This document shows, piece after piece, positions 23,860 to 35,557 of a stretch of DNA of 64,000 bases. Each line of letters begins with the position of its first letter. Position 1 is the first letter of the stretch. Where the stretch lies: NCBI GenBank assembly GCA_001466705.2, contig LATX02000224.1, positions 248,001 through 312,000 on the forward strand. Reading direction: 5' to 3'. A program made the position numbers and the translations under genes. The DNA comes from Moniliophthora roreri. Lineage: Eukaryota > Basidiomycota > Agaricomycetes > Agaricales > Marasmiaceae. The notes below the pieces were generated by a model. That model was not told the origin of the DNA. It saw only the letters and a list, made by a program, of their open reading frames with translations, and made no database searches.

Positions 23860-26233
23860 TCATTCTACCCTCTTCACCCTCATTGGCACCTTGGCACCAC
23901 CACATCCCTCAACCCCCGGCCTAGGTAATACCGCACGATGCATGACAATCTTGGTGTTCGGATCATCAAATGAGAACGAGTAGTTTCGGATGAGAACCGA
24001 AAGTACAGCCTATATAGACGGCTATTAGTATATTCATATGCGAACGAGTAAAAAGCCTATAAAGCATTTACCTTGAACTCGGCCAGCGCAAATCCTTTCC
24101 CAAGACACGTCCTAGGTCCATCTGAAAACGACAAGAGATGCCTGTGACCTTGAATCTCTCGTACAGTCGGCGGTATTCCCTCTGCTCCTTTTACATCTCT
24201 TTCATTCCGCTTCCGCCAATCGACTTGCACATCATCATCATCATCACCACCACCGGCTTGTTTGTTTTCGTCCTCTGAGAAACCGATCCATCGTTCAGGA
24301 AGAAATTCCTTGGCCCGGGGACCCCAAATCGCTTCAGCACGGTTGATGCATCGGATAGGAACGCTGACGTTGTCTCCTTTGCTTATAGCGATACTAGTGA
24401 CAATTTGGCCATCAGCAGTAGTGAGAGGTGAAGAGAGCGGGAGGATGTCGTCTTTGGTTGCCTGTGAACGTTTTTGAGGGGGTTAAGAGTCAAAAAAAGA
24501 AAAAGAGGACATACGATGCGATTGGTCTCTACTAATGGTGGGTGGAGCCTTAATGTCTCGTGAACTACGGCATCGAGGTATGGGTAGTCTGAACCTGTGA
24601 GTTGATCCCATGTAGGATCGGTACCGCCTGCTACGTCGAGTAGCTCCTTGCGAAGACGTTCTTGCTTCTCGGGTTGCTTGGATAGCTCGATAAGAGCCCA
24701 CTGGGTGACAATGAGTGTTAATGGGGTTTGTCTCAAAGACAGAGGTAGAAGAATGCGTACGGTAAGACTGACTGTAGGCCCGTGAAATACAGTATTAACA
24801 CGATTCGGAACGGTAGAGGAGAAAATGACGTGACGAACTTGATGTTGTCTCGTAACCTGGATCCACGATGTGAGCCTACTGTTATTGAAATGAGAAAGCG
24901 TTCAACGTACCAGCTAGCAGAAGCACGTTCTAAGCAGTTTTTTCAAATCAAAGTTTAGCGGATCTCCGTCAAATAATGGTTGAAGCCATACCATCTATAG
25001 TAACGAAAATGAGTTCATGAATGGCATGGATAGAAAGGAACAAGTCCATACTTGAGCTATAACCTCTTCCTCTGACATGTGAAGTTCTCCATTCGTGCTC
25101 TCAGCCTTGACTGTCCAATCCTCAGCAACGTGGGTCCTCATTACACGAAAAAGCGACCCAAAAGACTCACTCAGCAACCCGATGATGCTCTTATCGTCCA
25201 CTCCAGCCTGCCTCGTTCGTTCCAAAAGTACACCAGCAATCTCGATGAGACTCCTTCTCAGCTCCGTAAACATCCGTGATCTCTCCGTTGGGATGTAGTT
25301 CAAGATTGGAAACACGGAAGAAAGCAAGAACTTGATCGTTCCTATTGTAGACCGTTTAGAAGAACCGAGAGATTCGAATGCGGTGACCACAGCTGAGGTT
25401 TTCCCGTCGAGAGAGCCAAAGTCATGGGAGAAGCCGGCGATGCCAACGCTATCTATGCTGTAAGCGGCTGTGAGTAACTAGGAGTTTGACATCTGAAATG
25501 AGATTAGGAAACGAACGAGATGTGGTTCATCCATGTTTGGACATCGATAATGAGACCGTCAGAGTGGTTCACAAGCTCAGCGTCCCAGTGTGATTTGAGC
25601 TGGAAATGTACAGTTGTGTGAGAGAAAGCTCGATACGGCAAGATATGCGCAGCCTTAAAACCTTGTATGCAGAATCGTAGAACACTGCTGTAAGTCGACG
25701 GATAGCGGCGTTACTGAATGCTGGTGTGAGTGCTTTTCGTTGTCTATACAAAGTATCAGAGTTGGTTTCATGTTAGGAACACCATTTGGTAACGTGTTAC
25801 CTTCTGTGGCTCTCTCCTTCAGCCCACAGCAACCCACGTCCGAACTGGTCGAAGATTCAACCCTTGTTTCAGAGATAGCAGCAACGAGACTCACAGCTCT
25901 CCTGATGAACCTCTTACCCAACGGGGTCCCAACGTACGTCCACGTCTCCTTGGAGTAGAAATCCCTCACTGCCCTCGGGTCACAAACCACTATCTTCGCT
26001 CCTCCCAGAACAGTAGGTACCTTGTACACACTTCCATATTCCTTCGCCCATTGTTCTATTGTCTCTCCAGGATCGACATCGAGGGAATTGAGGTGTTTGC
26101 TGAGTCCGAATATAAGGCTTTTGCTGGGCGGACCAATAAGTGGAGTGGTGTGGCTCTTCTGGCGGCGGCGACGGAGGAAGAAATAGAGGCCGATGCAAGA
26201 GAGGATGATGAGGACTTGGGGTATAGAAGCCAT
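23860..26233 (-). CDS. Cytochrome P450 (complete)
   Basis: Microsomal monooxygenase. The ATG at 26233 opens MASIPQVLIILSCIGLYFFL, an N-terminal anchor, followed by RRRRQK and a PLIGPPSKS hinge. The C-helix reads WAEGESHRRQRKALTPAF across a splice. The I-helix reads NVLLLAGYETTS, split by an intron near 24905. The ExxR motif is ETLRLHPP at about 24560. A PERW-type segment, ERWIGF, is followed by an acidic insertion encoded by GAT repeats. The heme loop is FSDGPRTCLGKGFA at about 24085-24120. After one more intron the protein ends MRVKRVE at 23860. There are about ten short introns. All core motifs are intact, so I infer a functional enzyme. The exon joining just before WALIEL is not fully resolved. 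Substrate unknown. Confidence 0.9.
24230..24256 (-). repeat. GAT/GGT trinucleotide repeat inside the P450 coding region
   Basis: The minus strand reads (GGT)3 then (GAT)5-6, encoding Gly and Asp runs between the PERW segment and the heme loop. This is a loop insertion made by a microsatellite. Confidence 0.75.
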
Positions 26234-29200
26234 AATGGCTTGTTGTCGAAGACAGATGCTTATATAAAGACCCCGCAGAGATTTTTGTCAGTCGTGGAAA
26301 TTCAAATGATCAGCAAGGGGTGGCAAGTCTCCTCGGCAATCAACTGCGCCTCGTGAACTATGTGGATATGAATTATGGGAGCGTATACGTATCCGCGACG
26401 AACTAGTGAAGTTTTGGGGAAGAAGCTCAAAGCCGTCGGTTCGCACTCGAATTCTGGGCCAGAGAATACACCAAACGCGGGAAATCCGTCGGCTAGATCC
26501 TATTCGGGAGTACCCGCCTGTACCCGCCCGACGGATGCGCTCAGTAAATGGGTGAGTGACCGACGGAACTATATCACAGGTACGCGTCGAGTTTTTTTTT
26601 ATTTAGTCTGTGAGGCTGATAACGAATGAGACATGAGACATGCAAAGGCATTGTACATGAGACGGCGACTTACACTGTGTCCACTGTCTGTAGGAACCTT
26701 GTATCGCAACATTCGGTTTAGAGCTGGAACCCCATGTTTGTGAGGAGGAACGGGCGCGTTTCCTTCGTCGCATGTCTCTTTTCTCGGGTATAGTCAGGAC
26801 GTAACTATAACGACGGATTAGTATATCATGTGCGAGGTGAACTTGAAGGACGCACCCGATGTCCTATTAATCGAATCCCAAACTCGTCTCGACATGCGAT
26901 TAGAGGTATATCTCCAGAGTAATTTGGCGTCTTTCAACATTCGGCTCCAAGACATAGTATTGAAGTTTTGATTCTTCCGCATCAACTATGAAGGTTGAAC
27001 GGCTATGATTAAGCCATCGGCTACAGCGTCTGAGGATTCAATAAAAAGTGGGCATCTATTTGTGGGAGCAATACGACACCTGATTCACTAAGACTTGTGA
27101 ATGATCTTGTAGTATAATAGTTTTATCCAAATTGCGGAATTCGGTCTACTTGGGGCTCGAAGTTAGAAAAGAAAGAAAAAAGTTGCCTTTGCCATCTAAG
27201 AAGACTCGATCCGTGGACCAGGCATGTGACTTTTCTGGACTGCGCACGGACCATAATTCTCACGTCCAATCTCATGAGTGATAATCTTATCTCTCCTCTT
27301 TATGCCTCACTTCCACGTACTTGCTATTTTGACTTCGATGTTCAAGGTAATATAGCCCTCTTACCACTTAATTTAAAATACGCCTCTATCATCACTCTAG
27401 GATTATTCTGCTCCAGGCGTCGCTGGTGGAGCAGCGTGTAATGGGTCTAACCCTTCGTCGGACAACAGTCGAGCCGCACGACGTGCTTTGAACTACTGCA
27501 GGCGCAACTTGAAACTGTCGGTTCCTGACCAAGATGGTGATCGAGTTGGAGAATCGAGGTGGTCGATGCCAGCAATAGTACTAGCGACAATATCTTCACG
27601 AAGGTGCGAAGCACGTAAATTCCATGTTATTAATAATACTAACGCTACCTGCCATGCGGCAGTCATAGTCGAAGGAAACAGGAAAGGATATGCTCACAGG
27701 TTGTGCGATGACACAGAATTGATCCACCCATCGGTCGCCGCGTCCCCGCCCCGCAGAGACGTTCGTACTTTTGGCGATGGATCTCACTCAAGGGTATTAC
27801 TGCAGGGTAGATGGGTCTGCGCACTCCATCTCGCTCGAATTCGAGTGTGCAGCCCCTTTATCGTAGCCATTCGTTATGAAACCTCTTCTAGAGACTATAG
27901 TGATTCTGCACAAAGGTTGAATTATTATATTTCCGTTCCAACAAGTTTCGAGATTTCGTCCTCCAGGTTCGGATTGATCCTCCGGTCTTACGCGGCTCTG
28001 GTCCCAACATATAAAGGAAGTATGCGATTTGCTCCAGAAAAGTCCCGATCCTTCGCTTCTTGACGCTAGCCGTTTGGACACTGGTATTTTGCAAGAACTT
28101 GATTGTTTTCGCTCAGTCACCTTTGAGAAAATACCATCGCTTTGGGTGAGCACTCCATTTGTGCTCTTTCCCATCTATAAACAAGCTTATATCGGCTCCA
28201 AGAGATATGATGGCTCAAAAATTCAATTGGAATCGGCAAGCTCTGCACTCTACAAAGGTGTTTCTATGCTTGACTCGGTCTGGTACCGCTTCTCAGGTGA
28301 GACTATTTGGTCAACACTAATGCAAGGCTGGCTGAGTTTTCCTAAGACTACAACGGAACGGTTATCATTGATTTTCTTGCAGGTTTGGCGAGCTTTGACA
28401 CGGTGACAAAGCAGAAAACGTTTGAACCGCTCATTGGATCATTTGGGGTGCAGGGAGTCTGTCGAAAAATTGGTAGGCGAAATTGAATCCCTCACGGCAG
28501 AAACGTTTGTCGCGTTATTGAAGTGGCTTTTCCATAGCTTCGGGACTATCTGTGAGCATTTCAGTATGACAGCATTGTCGGTATATTGAATCGCTTCCAA
28601 AGACGCCATGGGTGTGCTTCTTCTATTCGTGCGTACAGCACATACGGAGCCAAGTCAGCATTAGACACTGCAAAGTAGTTGGATTTTGGCGAAGCGATTT
28701 ACCATTACTGAACAGAGCTTCGAATCAGATTCTGGGTCGATGAAGAATTTTCCAGTATTGAGGGAATGCAACTCTCAGCAAGACAGTTTCGCTCAAAACT
28801 TTGGGTTTTGCTCAGGTCATTATTCAGGTCAATGAAAGGTATGACTTTTCGGATAGGTGACCCTCAATTATCAGGCTAAGCCTCGGACTCAGAACTGCTC
28901 GATAGGACATAAACGCGAATGGCACGAACATCGGCCTGTTTGAAACCAGGTACACAGCACGTTTCCGGTTTTTTGACCATGAAACTGACTAGCTTTGACG
29001 CAGATTATGCTTTTTACTCTCCGCCTTCTTCGCCGAAGCAACTCGAGACAGCAGATACACAACTGAAGCTACCCAATCTGCCAATTCTACTACCTCTCAT
29101 TCAAACATTATTGCTCGTTTTGTTTTTGATCAAGTTGACATCATAAACCTCCAAGAAGGGCACCTCAACTTTGAACTCGTGCATTAAAAGAGCCGAATTT

Positions 29201-29250
29201 CAAGCTCCTCAAAGCTCAATCAATGAATCTTCGATTGAAATGTTAATGGA
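26234..29250. other. Spacer with unassigned open frames
   Basis: No gene is supported. A TATATAAG at 26259-26266 (minus) is about 26 bases upstream of the P450 start and may be its TATA box. Plus-strand open frames at 27488-28063 (191 aa) and 28029-28406 look partly protein-like, and the frame of the second resumes after a stop with a helical-looking segment around RESVEKLVGEIES near 28460. None matches a family I know. They could be 5' remnants of the decayed gene at 29254-30364 or an unrelated decayed gene. Confidence 0.4.
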
Positions 29251-29253
29251 AGG

Positions 29254-30364
29254 TCTTTGTCGCCTCCCTTCTGTAACGCAGAACACGACTTTGTAATATT
29301 CTTGACTTCCATAGTTCGCGGCGAGTTTGAGTTGCCTTTTCCAGACTCGAGCAAACCATTCATGGCATCTTCATGCTTACGCTCGGTACCTGGCCGAGTA
29401 CGAGGGGCGCAATACCCAATGTTCCCGGTAAGTCTACTCGCTCGGTTCGTTGTACGTGTCTGCTTGACTTGTGTCTCGCACAGCGAATAATGGCGACGAG
29501 TACGACGGTGGTCTCTATCTTGTTTGTGGACTAGCAGAAGTGTATAGACAAGCCAAGGGAGGATCTAATTCTTTACGGTCGGACCTGCTCGAATTTCTCG
29601 AGGTCTTTCTTGGGGTACAGGTATGTTCATCTTCTTGCGTATCACTCCAAGACGATGCTAATATTGCATATAGTACAACGCTGTTTGCGGGCATAACTCT
29701 GGTGGAAGTGATATCTACGGCAGCTAATGTGAAGACCATCTTCTACTTTTAACCCACTCGGTCAGGCTGCAGCTATGCAAGTTCTGGTCAAAGGAATAGA
29801 TATCTCTGCGGGGGAGTCAGACTCGATTGATACTACTCCGGCGACACCGACACCGACATTGAAGCCCTCGAAGCCCATAGTTGCTATCATCGGAGGCGAG
29901 GCGTACTTTTCCTGCTATCATTGGGCTTAGCAGCCTTGTTCCTCATCCGTCGTCGTCGTCGTCGTCGTCGTAGACACGCAGACAAGCCGATACCTCAGTC
30001 GAATCCGACCAAACTTGACCTTGATTCTGATCTTGGTCTCAACTACGAGGTGCCCCCATTTTTATCTGGCCCTTCTTCCCAATTCGCCATTCCTGCCTCT
30101 CGGCCTCAGTTCCCTCTGACACAATCATCAGAATTCTCGATCACTCATTCTGACGATCAGGATCGTCCAGATTTCACATATCCACCTATCATGGAAGAAA
30201 AGCAACTCGATGAAGCGAACACGAGCTGTCACGGTCGAGCTCCTAGCTCACGTCAATTGTCACTTCCAACGCAGTTGGAAGCAGAGACACATACGACTAC
30301 ACTTGATGGCGCTCCCTCAAGCGAAGTTAGCAAAGATAAGGCCCGGGTTCGGCCTGCCAGATAA
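29254..30364 (+). pseudogene. Decayed GH76-like (alpha-1,6-mannanase family) membrane protein, 3' portion
   Basis: GH76 enzymes (DCW1/DFG5 family) act on cell-wall mannan or GPI glycans. The exon starting near 29486 reads NNGDEYDGGLYLV, then LRSDLLEFLEVFLGVQ. Across an intron at 29622-29673 it continues YNAV and GGSDIYGS, the order seen in C-terminal halves of basidiomycete GH76 proteins. A TAA at 29725-29727 follows directly. The expected continuation (PSSTFNPLGQAAAMQVLV) resumes in another frame. After a Thr/Pro stalk and PIVAIIGG a second frame jump near 29890-29907 precedes the membrane span (VLFLLSLGLAALFLI), an Arg run encoded by CGT repeats and a cytoplasmic tail ending at 30364. The N-terminal catalytic half is not recognisable upstream. 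At least two lesions make this a relic unless they are sequence errors. Confidence 0.55.
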
Positions 30365-30457
30365 GAATGAACGTCCGCCTGCGTATGCATCCCAGAATGA
30401 TAGTCCTAATCGTTCGTATGCTATGTACACATAATATACATTTCTACATGCTACCTA

Positions 30458-31837
30458 CTACCACATCTCGAGTGGCCTGACGTCAGACTTCTCCAAAGCC
30501 CATTTTCCGTCCTTCAAGGTATGCAATTTGTCAATCCTCTCTCCGATCAGCATCTGTTCGGTCGACGAGCGCGGAGAAGAGATAAGTCGTGCCTGTAATG
30601 ACTGTATCCGCTCCTCAATCTCCATCTGCCTATCTGTACGTGCTCCGGGTCTTTCGCTTCCGTGGGTGTTCACTGTTTCTGTGAACGACGGTACGGCTGA
30701 TATGCTGGATCTGGGAGATAGGATGGGATCGTATGCTCCTGATTTCCTGGTAGGAGGTGAAGGTGCCATAACCATACGATCGCGGTCGAAGAAAATCCCA
30801 GAGCCAAATGTGGATGTAGAAAAGCGCTTTGGTTTTCGACGTCTGAGGCAGAGGACTAGGAGAGTCAGGAGAATTAGGAAAGCAACTCCGCTAAGTGTGC
30901 TGGCGATGATGACGACCTTGTTGTTGGGCTTACGGTTTGTACTGGATCGGTTTGGACTGGACGATTCCACGGATGCGGTCGGGCTACTGGCCATGGAGGA
31001 TGTGCTTCCTAATATGTCACTTAGAGAGTGTTTTGAGGTCGAGTACATGGTTATGGACGAGCTGATTACTGTCGAAGCACTTGAAGTCGTCACACTGCGG
31101 CTGTCAGCCTTCATCATACTAGAACTACTAGATAAAGACAGGCTTACGATAGTCCGACTGCAGCTAAAGACTGATTGCTCTCCCTTCCAGGCTGTGCCGT
31201 TTGTGTTGTGGAATCCGAGGTCTTGGAGCTGAACAAACCAGGACCATGACGCAAGGCCTCCCATGTCTACTGAGTGTACATACCTCACCGCCGAAGAAGC
31301 ACCTCCTGTTGTTAGGGTATGTGAAGTTGTTCCTGATGGCACCGTAATGGTCTGTAGATCTCTGAAGAGTGTGAACACTCTATGAGTTTATTTAGCACAC
31401 GAACGACGCTAGTGACTCGATCTACATACGTATGCCCTTCGTTGTCGGTTTGTACCGCATGAAGCACAAAGGTCCTATTAGCTCCATGAGAGGCTGGAAG
31501 TGGGAGACGATATTGATTCGTACTTTGATTGAAAGAAAGGGACAGGAACTTCCCCCGATGTCTGTCCCGGTGAAGGGTTCACGGTTACAATAGCTTCAGT
31601 ACCCGGATGACCTTCGTTCACTATACTCTTCACCAACACGAAGCCTTCTGTCTCTTGACCTGACCTGAACCAGGTGACAGTGATTGGATGGTTGGGTGTA
31701 ATGACAGGCAGGGTGATGGGCGCAATGCTGAACCCCGTGACTACACCAGCATACATTGGCAGCAGCACCCTATGATGTGTCAGCCTGGGCGAATGTCTGA
31801 GAAAAGATTCAAGTGCCTACCATAAAAACCATACCAT
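30458..31837 (-). CDS. Single-pass membrane protein with S/T-rich stalk (probable frameshift)
   Basis: Plausible cell-surface protein of an Agaricomycete family with no assigned function. Exon 1 (31821-31837) and exon 2 from 31769 join to give a signal peptide, MVWFLWVLLPMYAGVVTGFS. An Ig-like region follows (ITVTWFRSGQETEGF). An intron splits near 31380-31435 (EGHT|VFTLFRDLQ). Next come a Ser/Thr-rich stalk, a transmembrane helix (VVIIASTLSGVAFLILLTLL) followed by RRRKPK, and a tail with helix-forming repeats (EERIQSLQARL, GERIDKLHTL). Between GEVPVPF and the next recognisable reading (NQYRLPLPASHGANRTF) the frame shifts by one base near 31510-31535 in a CTTTCTTT stretch, with no good intron. 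It is either a pseudogene or a one-base sequence error. It converges on the GH76 relic, 93 bp apart. Confidence 0.6.
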
Positions 31838-34800
31838 CGTGGGATATCAAAGGGGGAAAGTTGCTGCGAGGCGAGTGAATGCCTTACGGCGGTTTATAAG
31901 GCACAAATCATCAAAGTGCTGTTTTCGACTACAGTGCCTTTGTGATGAACGTTGGAGATCAAAATGATGCTTCCATCGCGGGTAGATCTATGCCTGCCTT
32001 TCAATATTTGCGAAATTCTGATAGAATGCTGCAAAGATGCTGATGCCGGTGAATGGTAAGTGAGAATGCAGATGGAGGGAATAGGAGGGACAAACATATT
32101 AAAAACTGGGAGATGACTCCAGCTAATTGAGGCTGCAATGCATCAAAGCGGCGCCTGGTCAGTGGTACCCATCTGGAGCCATGGCAACCATTGATTGAGC
32201 GCAAACTCCAAGGAATGATATCAGTCTGGGTAATGGGTATAGGATGGGCAGTGCGGTGAGTAGGTGATAACGCTGCGTTGACCGATTCCGCTTGCTCCTC
32301 TGTCGAATTATGATATAGTATGCTCATATGCGATGATGATCGTGAAAGACAAGAAGGTTGGGCGCCAAAACCGGCGCTTGCAAAAATTTTGTGCCACGAG
32401 CCAATCACGAGGAAATTCTCACCCTCCAGGTTTTACTCTCATCGTTCACCGTCTTCCGGATACCCCTAAATGTCGATAATCCTCGTACATATCGACGTCT
32501 CTCAGCTCTGTCCGTTCTAATGACTTCCTGGGAAAAATTCAGGCCGTCTGATTCGGAGATATTGTTGGATGTAGTTGGATGCAGTGAAGGGCAGCGATTT
32601 CACCGCCCGTGTTCTCATTACTTTTGTGGTGCATTTCGTTCGGACCCTAATAAGGCACTTGGTATTCTTGCGTGGCTCAGTTGCGAGTACAACTAGGAGA
32701 ATTAGAGACCTTTTCCATCTCAATTGCTAACCCGCATCTTATCATAGGTGCACCATAATGTGGGCGGCAAGACAAGGATGGATAATGACAAGGAATAGGC
32801 GACGCGATCACGAGTATTATTGGTATTGGGATCATGACGCAGTGTGTGTTATTTGTCTCTATTTTCGCTCGTCGTTCCCAAACTCGCTTTGGCCATTCTA
32901 GCTCAAACGAGATCCCTTCTTAATTACTACCCAGCCCTACTCGTCTATTATGAGTACAAACTGCAGATATGAAATCAAGACTAGGCGCTCTCTTAGATTA
33001 GCTCCTTGCCTCACATGGACACCGCTGTGAAGAACATACGAATCGTAGTCACAGAGTATGCCTATAACTGGCCGCCCGATATCAGCCCATGCCACAAAGA
33101 CCAGTGGGGAGCTGCCTGGGAGAATGAAAAGTGTATGAGGGTATGCCATTCATGTCTATTATGCCCATCGAAGAGCTCAGATAATCTTCTCATAGACCTG
33201 TGATAGCCCAAACAGAGACGGCTCGGGTCACACGCAGAAGTCACCTCATAATGTCGGCTTTACGTCGTCGACTTTCCTCTCTCTGGACCACCTCTGCCAT
33301 CTCGCAATCCCAGGCTCCTCGTACTTGCCGCTAGGCTTACGCAAGTGGCCACTCTTGGTACGAAAAGACCGCACTGTCAGTTCTTCGCGCTTCATGCACC
33401 AGATCTCCCTCGTAGAAAATGGCCAGCCTTATTGGGAGTGGGATCCTGCGACGGCTGCTCGGTGATCCTATCAAAGTTCGATCGGCTAGGACGGTTCGGG
33501 CAGTAAAAAAGGAAGATCAAAGGTACGGCTTGGGGCTTGTGATCATAAAGATTGACTGATATTCCTGTTCGTAGGTAGGTGGCCCAGCAACGATGACGTT
33601 TTCGAGGATGTCACTTTTGGCACTACCTACACACTCCTCATCTTCTATGCATCTGGATAGCGTATCATGCGTGACGCGAGGTTCTCTCGATCTTGCCAGC
33701 CGATGAGATGTCGAAGCCGGAAACCCAGCAAAATTGAAGGTATGACTTGTCCGATTGCGAGGCTGTTTCTAATATATCTCAGCCAGCGGACGGTGTCCTG
33801 CTGAGCTTTTGGGGGCCATTAGCCTCACAAAGTCCCGAACCTCAATAATATGTACGAGATGAGCCGAACCAACTTCCAGTACGCCTAAAGCGTGTGGAAG
33901 ACAAGAAGTTTGTGCTTGTATATTGTTATGATGGGGAATTTAGCTTGTGAGACGTCGCTGCTAGGAAATGCAACCGGTAGCGTTCGATTGACATGGATAC
34001 TGGCATGTCTCAAAGTATATTTCTGGTACTATATCATTCACGTCTGCCGCTGACCGCCACCCTTCTAGTTCACGACATCCTGCCAAGTCTTGTCCATGTC
34101 TAATCATGCGTTACGAATTCTTCCCAACCAGGAAATGACTCGTGAAGATGACGAAGGGGAGTAAGTGATGTTTCCGCTGGGTGTAATCAGGCTTTATCTT
34201 GAGTGACATCTGTCAAATAGGATCGTTTGCCGCAAACGGCTTTGTTGCCCGCATCAGCACATCGCGGGAAATGATACTCTTCAGCTCTTAGCTTGGACTC
34301 GCTATTATGCTCTAAACGCTAGGTATGAGATGTGAGCTCGGTATCTCCAAACTTGTCACTTGCGCTGATTATTTTTGGCCTTTGAACATGAAATGCGGTG
34401 CAGCTACTACATCAATCATGCACCTGCACCCGTGGCATATTTATCTGATCATCGGACAGACGTCTATTGATTTTACCATGGAGGTTCGATCATTTGGGAT
34501 GCTGCACGATGCGATAAAGATGGAACGCTAAAGGTACTACCTAACCTTTTCAACGGACATCTCACTGATCTCCATCCTTAGATGCCGACATCCCCGTATC
34601 AAGATGGCATGTGGAGGCGATGTCTTTTAGCTCGGAGAGTTTTTCCGCAAAATCTAGTTATCGCTCGCGTGTGATGCTGCGTCTCTTTCACTCCGCATTA
34701 GCCAGTCGGTCGTGACAGTTGAAACAGCATGAGTACGATAGGCGCCACAAAGTGAGTTATACTTGTACTTGTCGTCACCTCTTCCGTCCACTAAATCGAC

Positions 34801-35115
34801 CGCAGATCTATCTGGTGCGTATCCGCAGAGGTCCAATGGGGTAGCAGTTATCAAAATGGATTCTGAGAGCCTGCTGTGCTCGTCAATACTCCAGTCAGCT
34901 TCCTAGTCAGACCTCATTCTCGATGCTGCCAATGGGAATTTTTTTGGATCCGTCGACGGGGATGATGTTCTCAAATGTTTTGAACGGCTCCCGATGACTC
35001 CTACCGGCTGAACAGCTCTTGGAACACAGGAGTGAGATTGAGCAGGGTCTGAGAAAGGGAGGTGGGAGGCTGCTCCGAAGCGGAGGGTGTAAAAACCTTC
35101 ACTGACCAACCCGAT
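31838..35115. other. Gene-less spacer
   Basis: I see no gene. Open frames are short and unrelated to known families, and no terminal repeats or transposase motifs are visible. Confidence 0.5.
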
Positions 35116-35197
35116 TGCCCCCTGGCTGGATTGAACAACCGACCTTATCATCTCTGTATAATACGAGTGACACGCTCTACGACTGAGCTAAGAGGGC
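35116..35197 (-). tRNA. tRNA-Thr (anticodon CGT) with a ~10-nt intron
   Basis: On the minus strand the acceptor arms GCCCTCT and AGGGGGC pair over seven positions (one G-T), with discriminator A. The D-arm region reads GCTCAGTCGTAGAGC. The anticodon stem TGTCA/TGATA encloses CTCGTA, an intron of about 10 nt (TTATACAGAG) after position 37, and A38, giving anticodon CGT (Thr). The T-arm is GGTTG-TTCAATC-CAGCC. The D-loop has TCG where GTGG would be usual, so function is likely but not certain. Confidence 0.75.
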
Positions 35198-35443
35198 ATA
35201 ATGTGCTATAAACTCTGCGCTTGTCGAGAACAAACGTACCGGTCTCTCTCGAATTATGTATTTAGAAATGCCATCAATTTGTTATGTACACCAGCCTTCC
35301 ATCCCAGCTGTGCTTGCGAGCAGCCCAAAACGTCGTCTGAGCGATGGTGACGGGCATCTTACGCCCCTAATTTACTCGTAGTAGATCCCTGGAATTGCCT
35401 TTTCGCCACTTTGTGCTCGCAAACTCGCAGAACTACACCCGGC

Positions 35444-35476
35444 GAGTGATGCGCTCTACCACTGAGCTAAGAGGGC
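35444..35476 (-). pseudogene. Isolated 5' half of a tRNA-Thr-like gene
   Basis: The minus strand reads GCCCTCTTAGCTCAGTGGTA then GAGCGCATCACTCG, matching the 5' half of the neighbouring tRNA-Thr through the first anticodon bases. It then diverges with no 3' anticodon stem, T-arm or acceptor strand. It even has the canonical GTGG D-loop that the full copy lacks. Confidence 0.7.
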
Positions 35477-35557
35477 ATACGCTTAGATGTGAACGCGTAA
35501 AGTGATGTGTAGAGGATGAGCAAAACAGCTGGAATATCTACAAAGAGTGTACATAGG

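Noticed and set aside
27488..28063. 191-aa plus-strand open frame
   Set aside because: No motif, competing frames on the other strand, and no spliceable neighbours; mentioned only as unassigned.
30528..31232. 234-aa plus-strand open frame
   Set aside because: Antisense of the membrane-protein tail and stalk exon on the minus strand, which has the clear TM-RRRK architecture.
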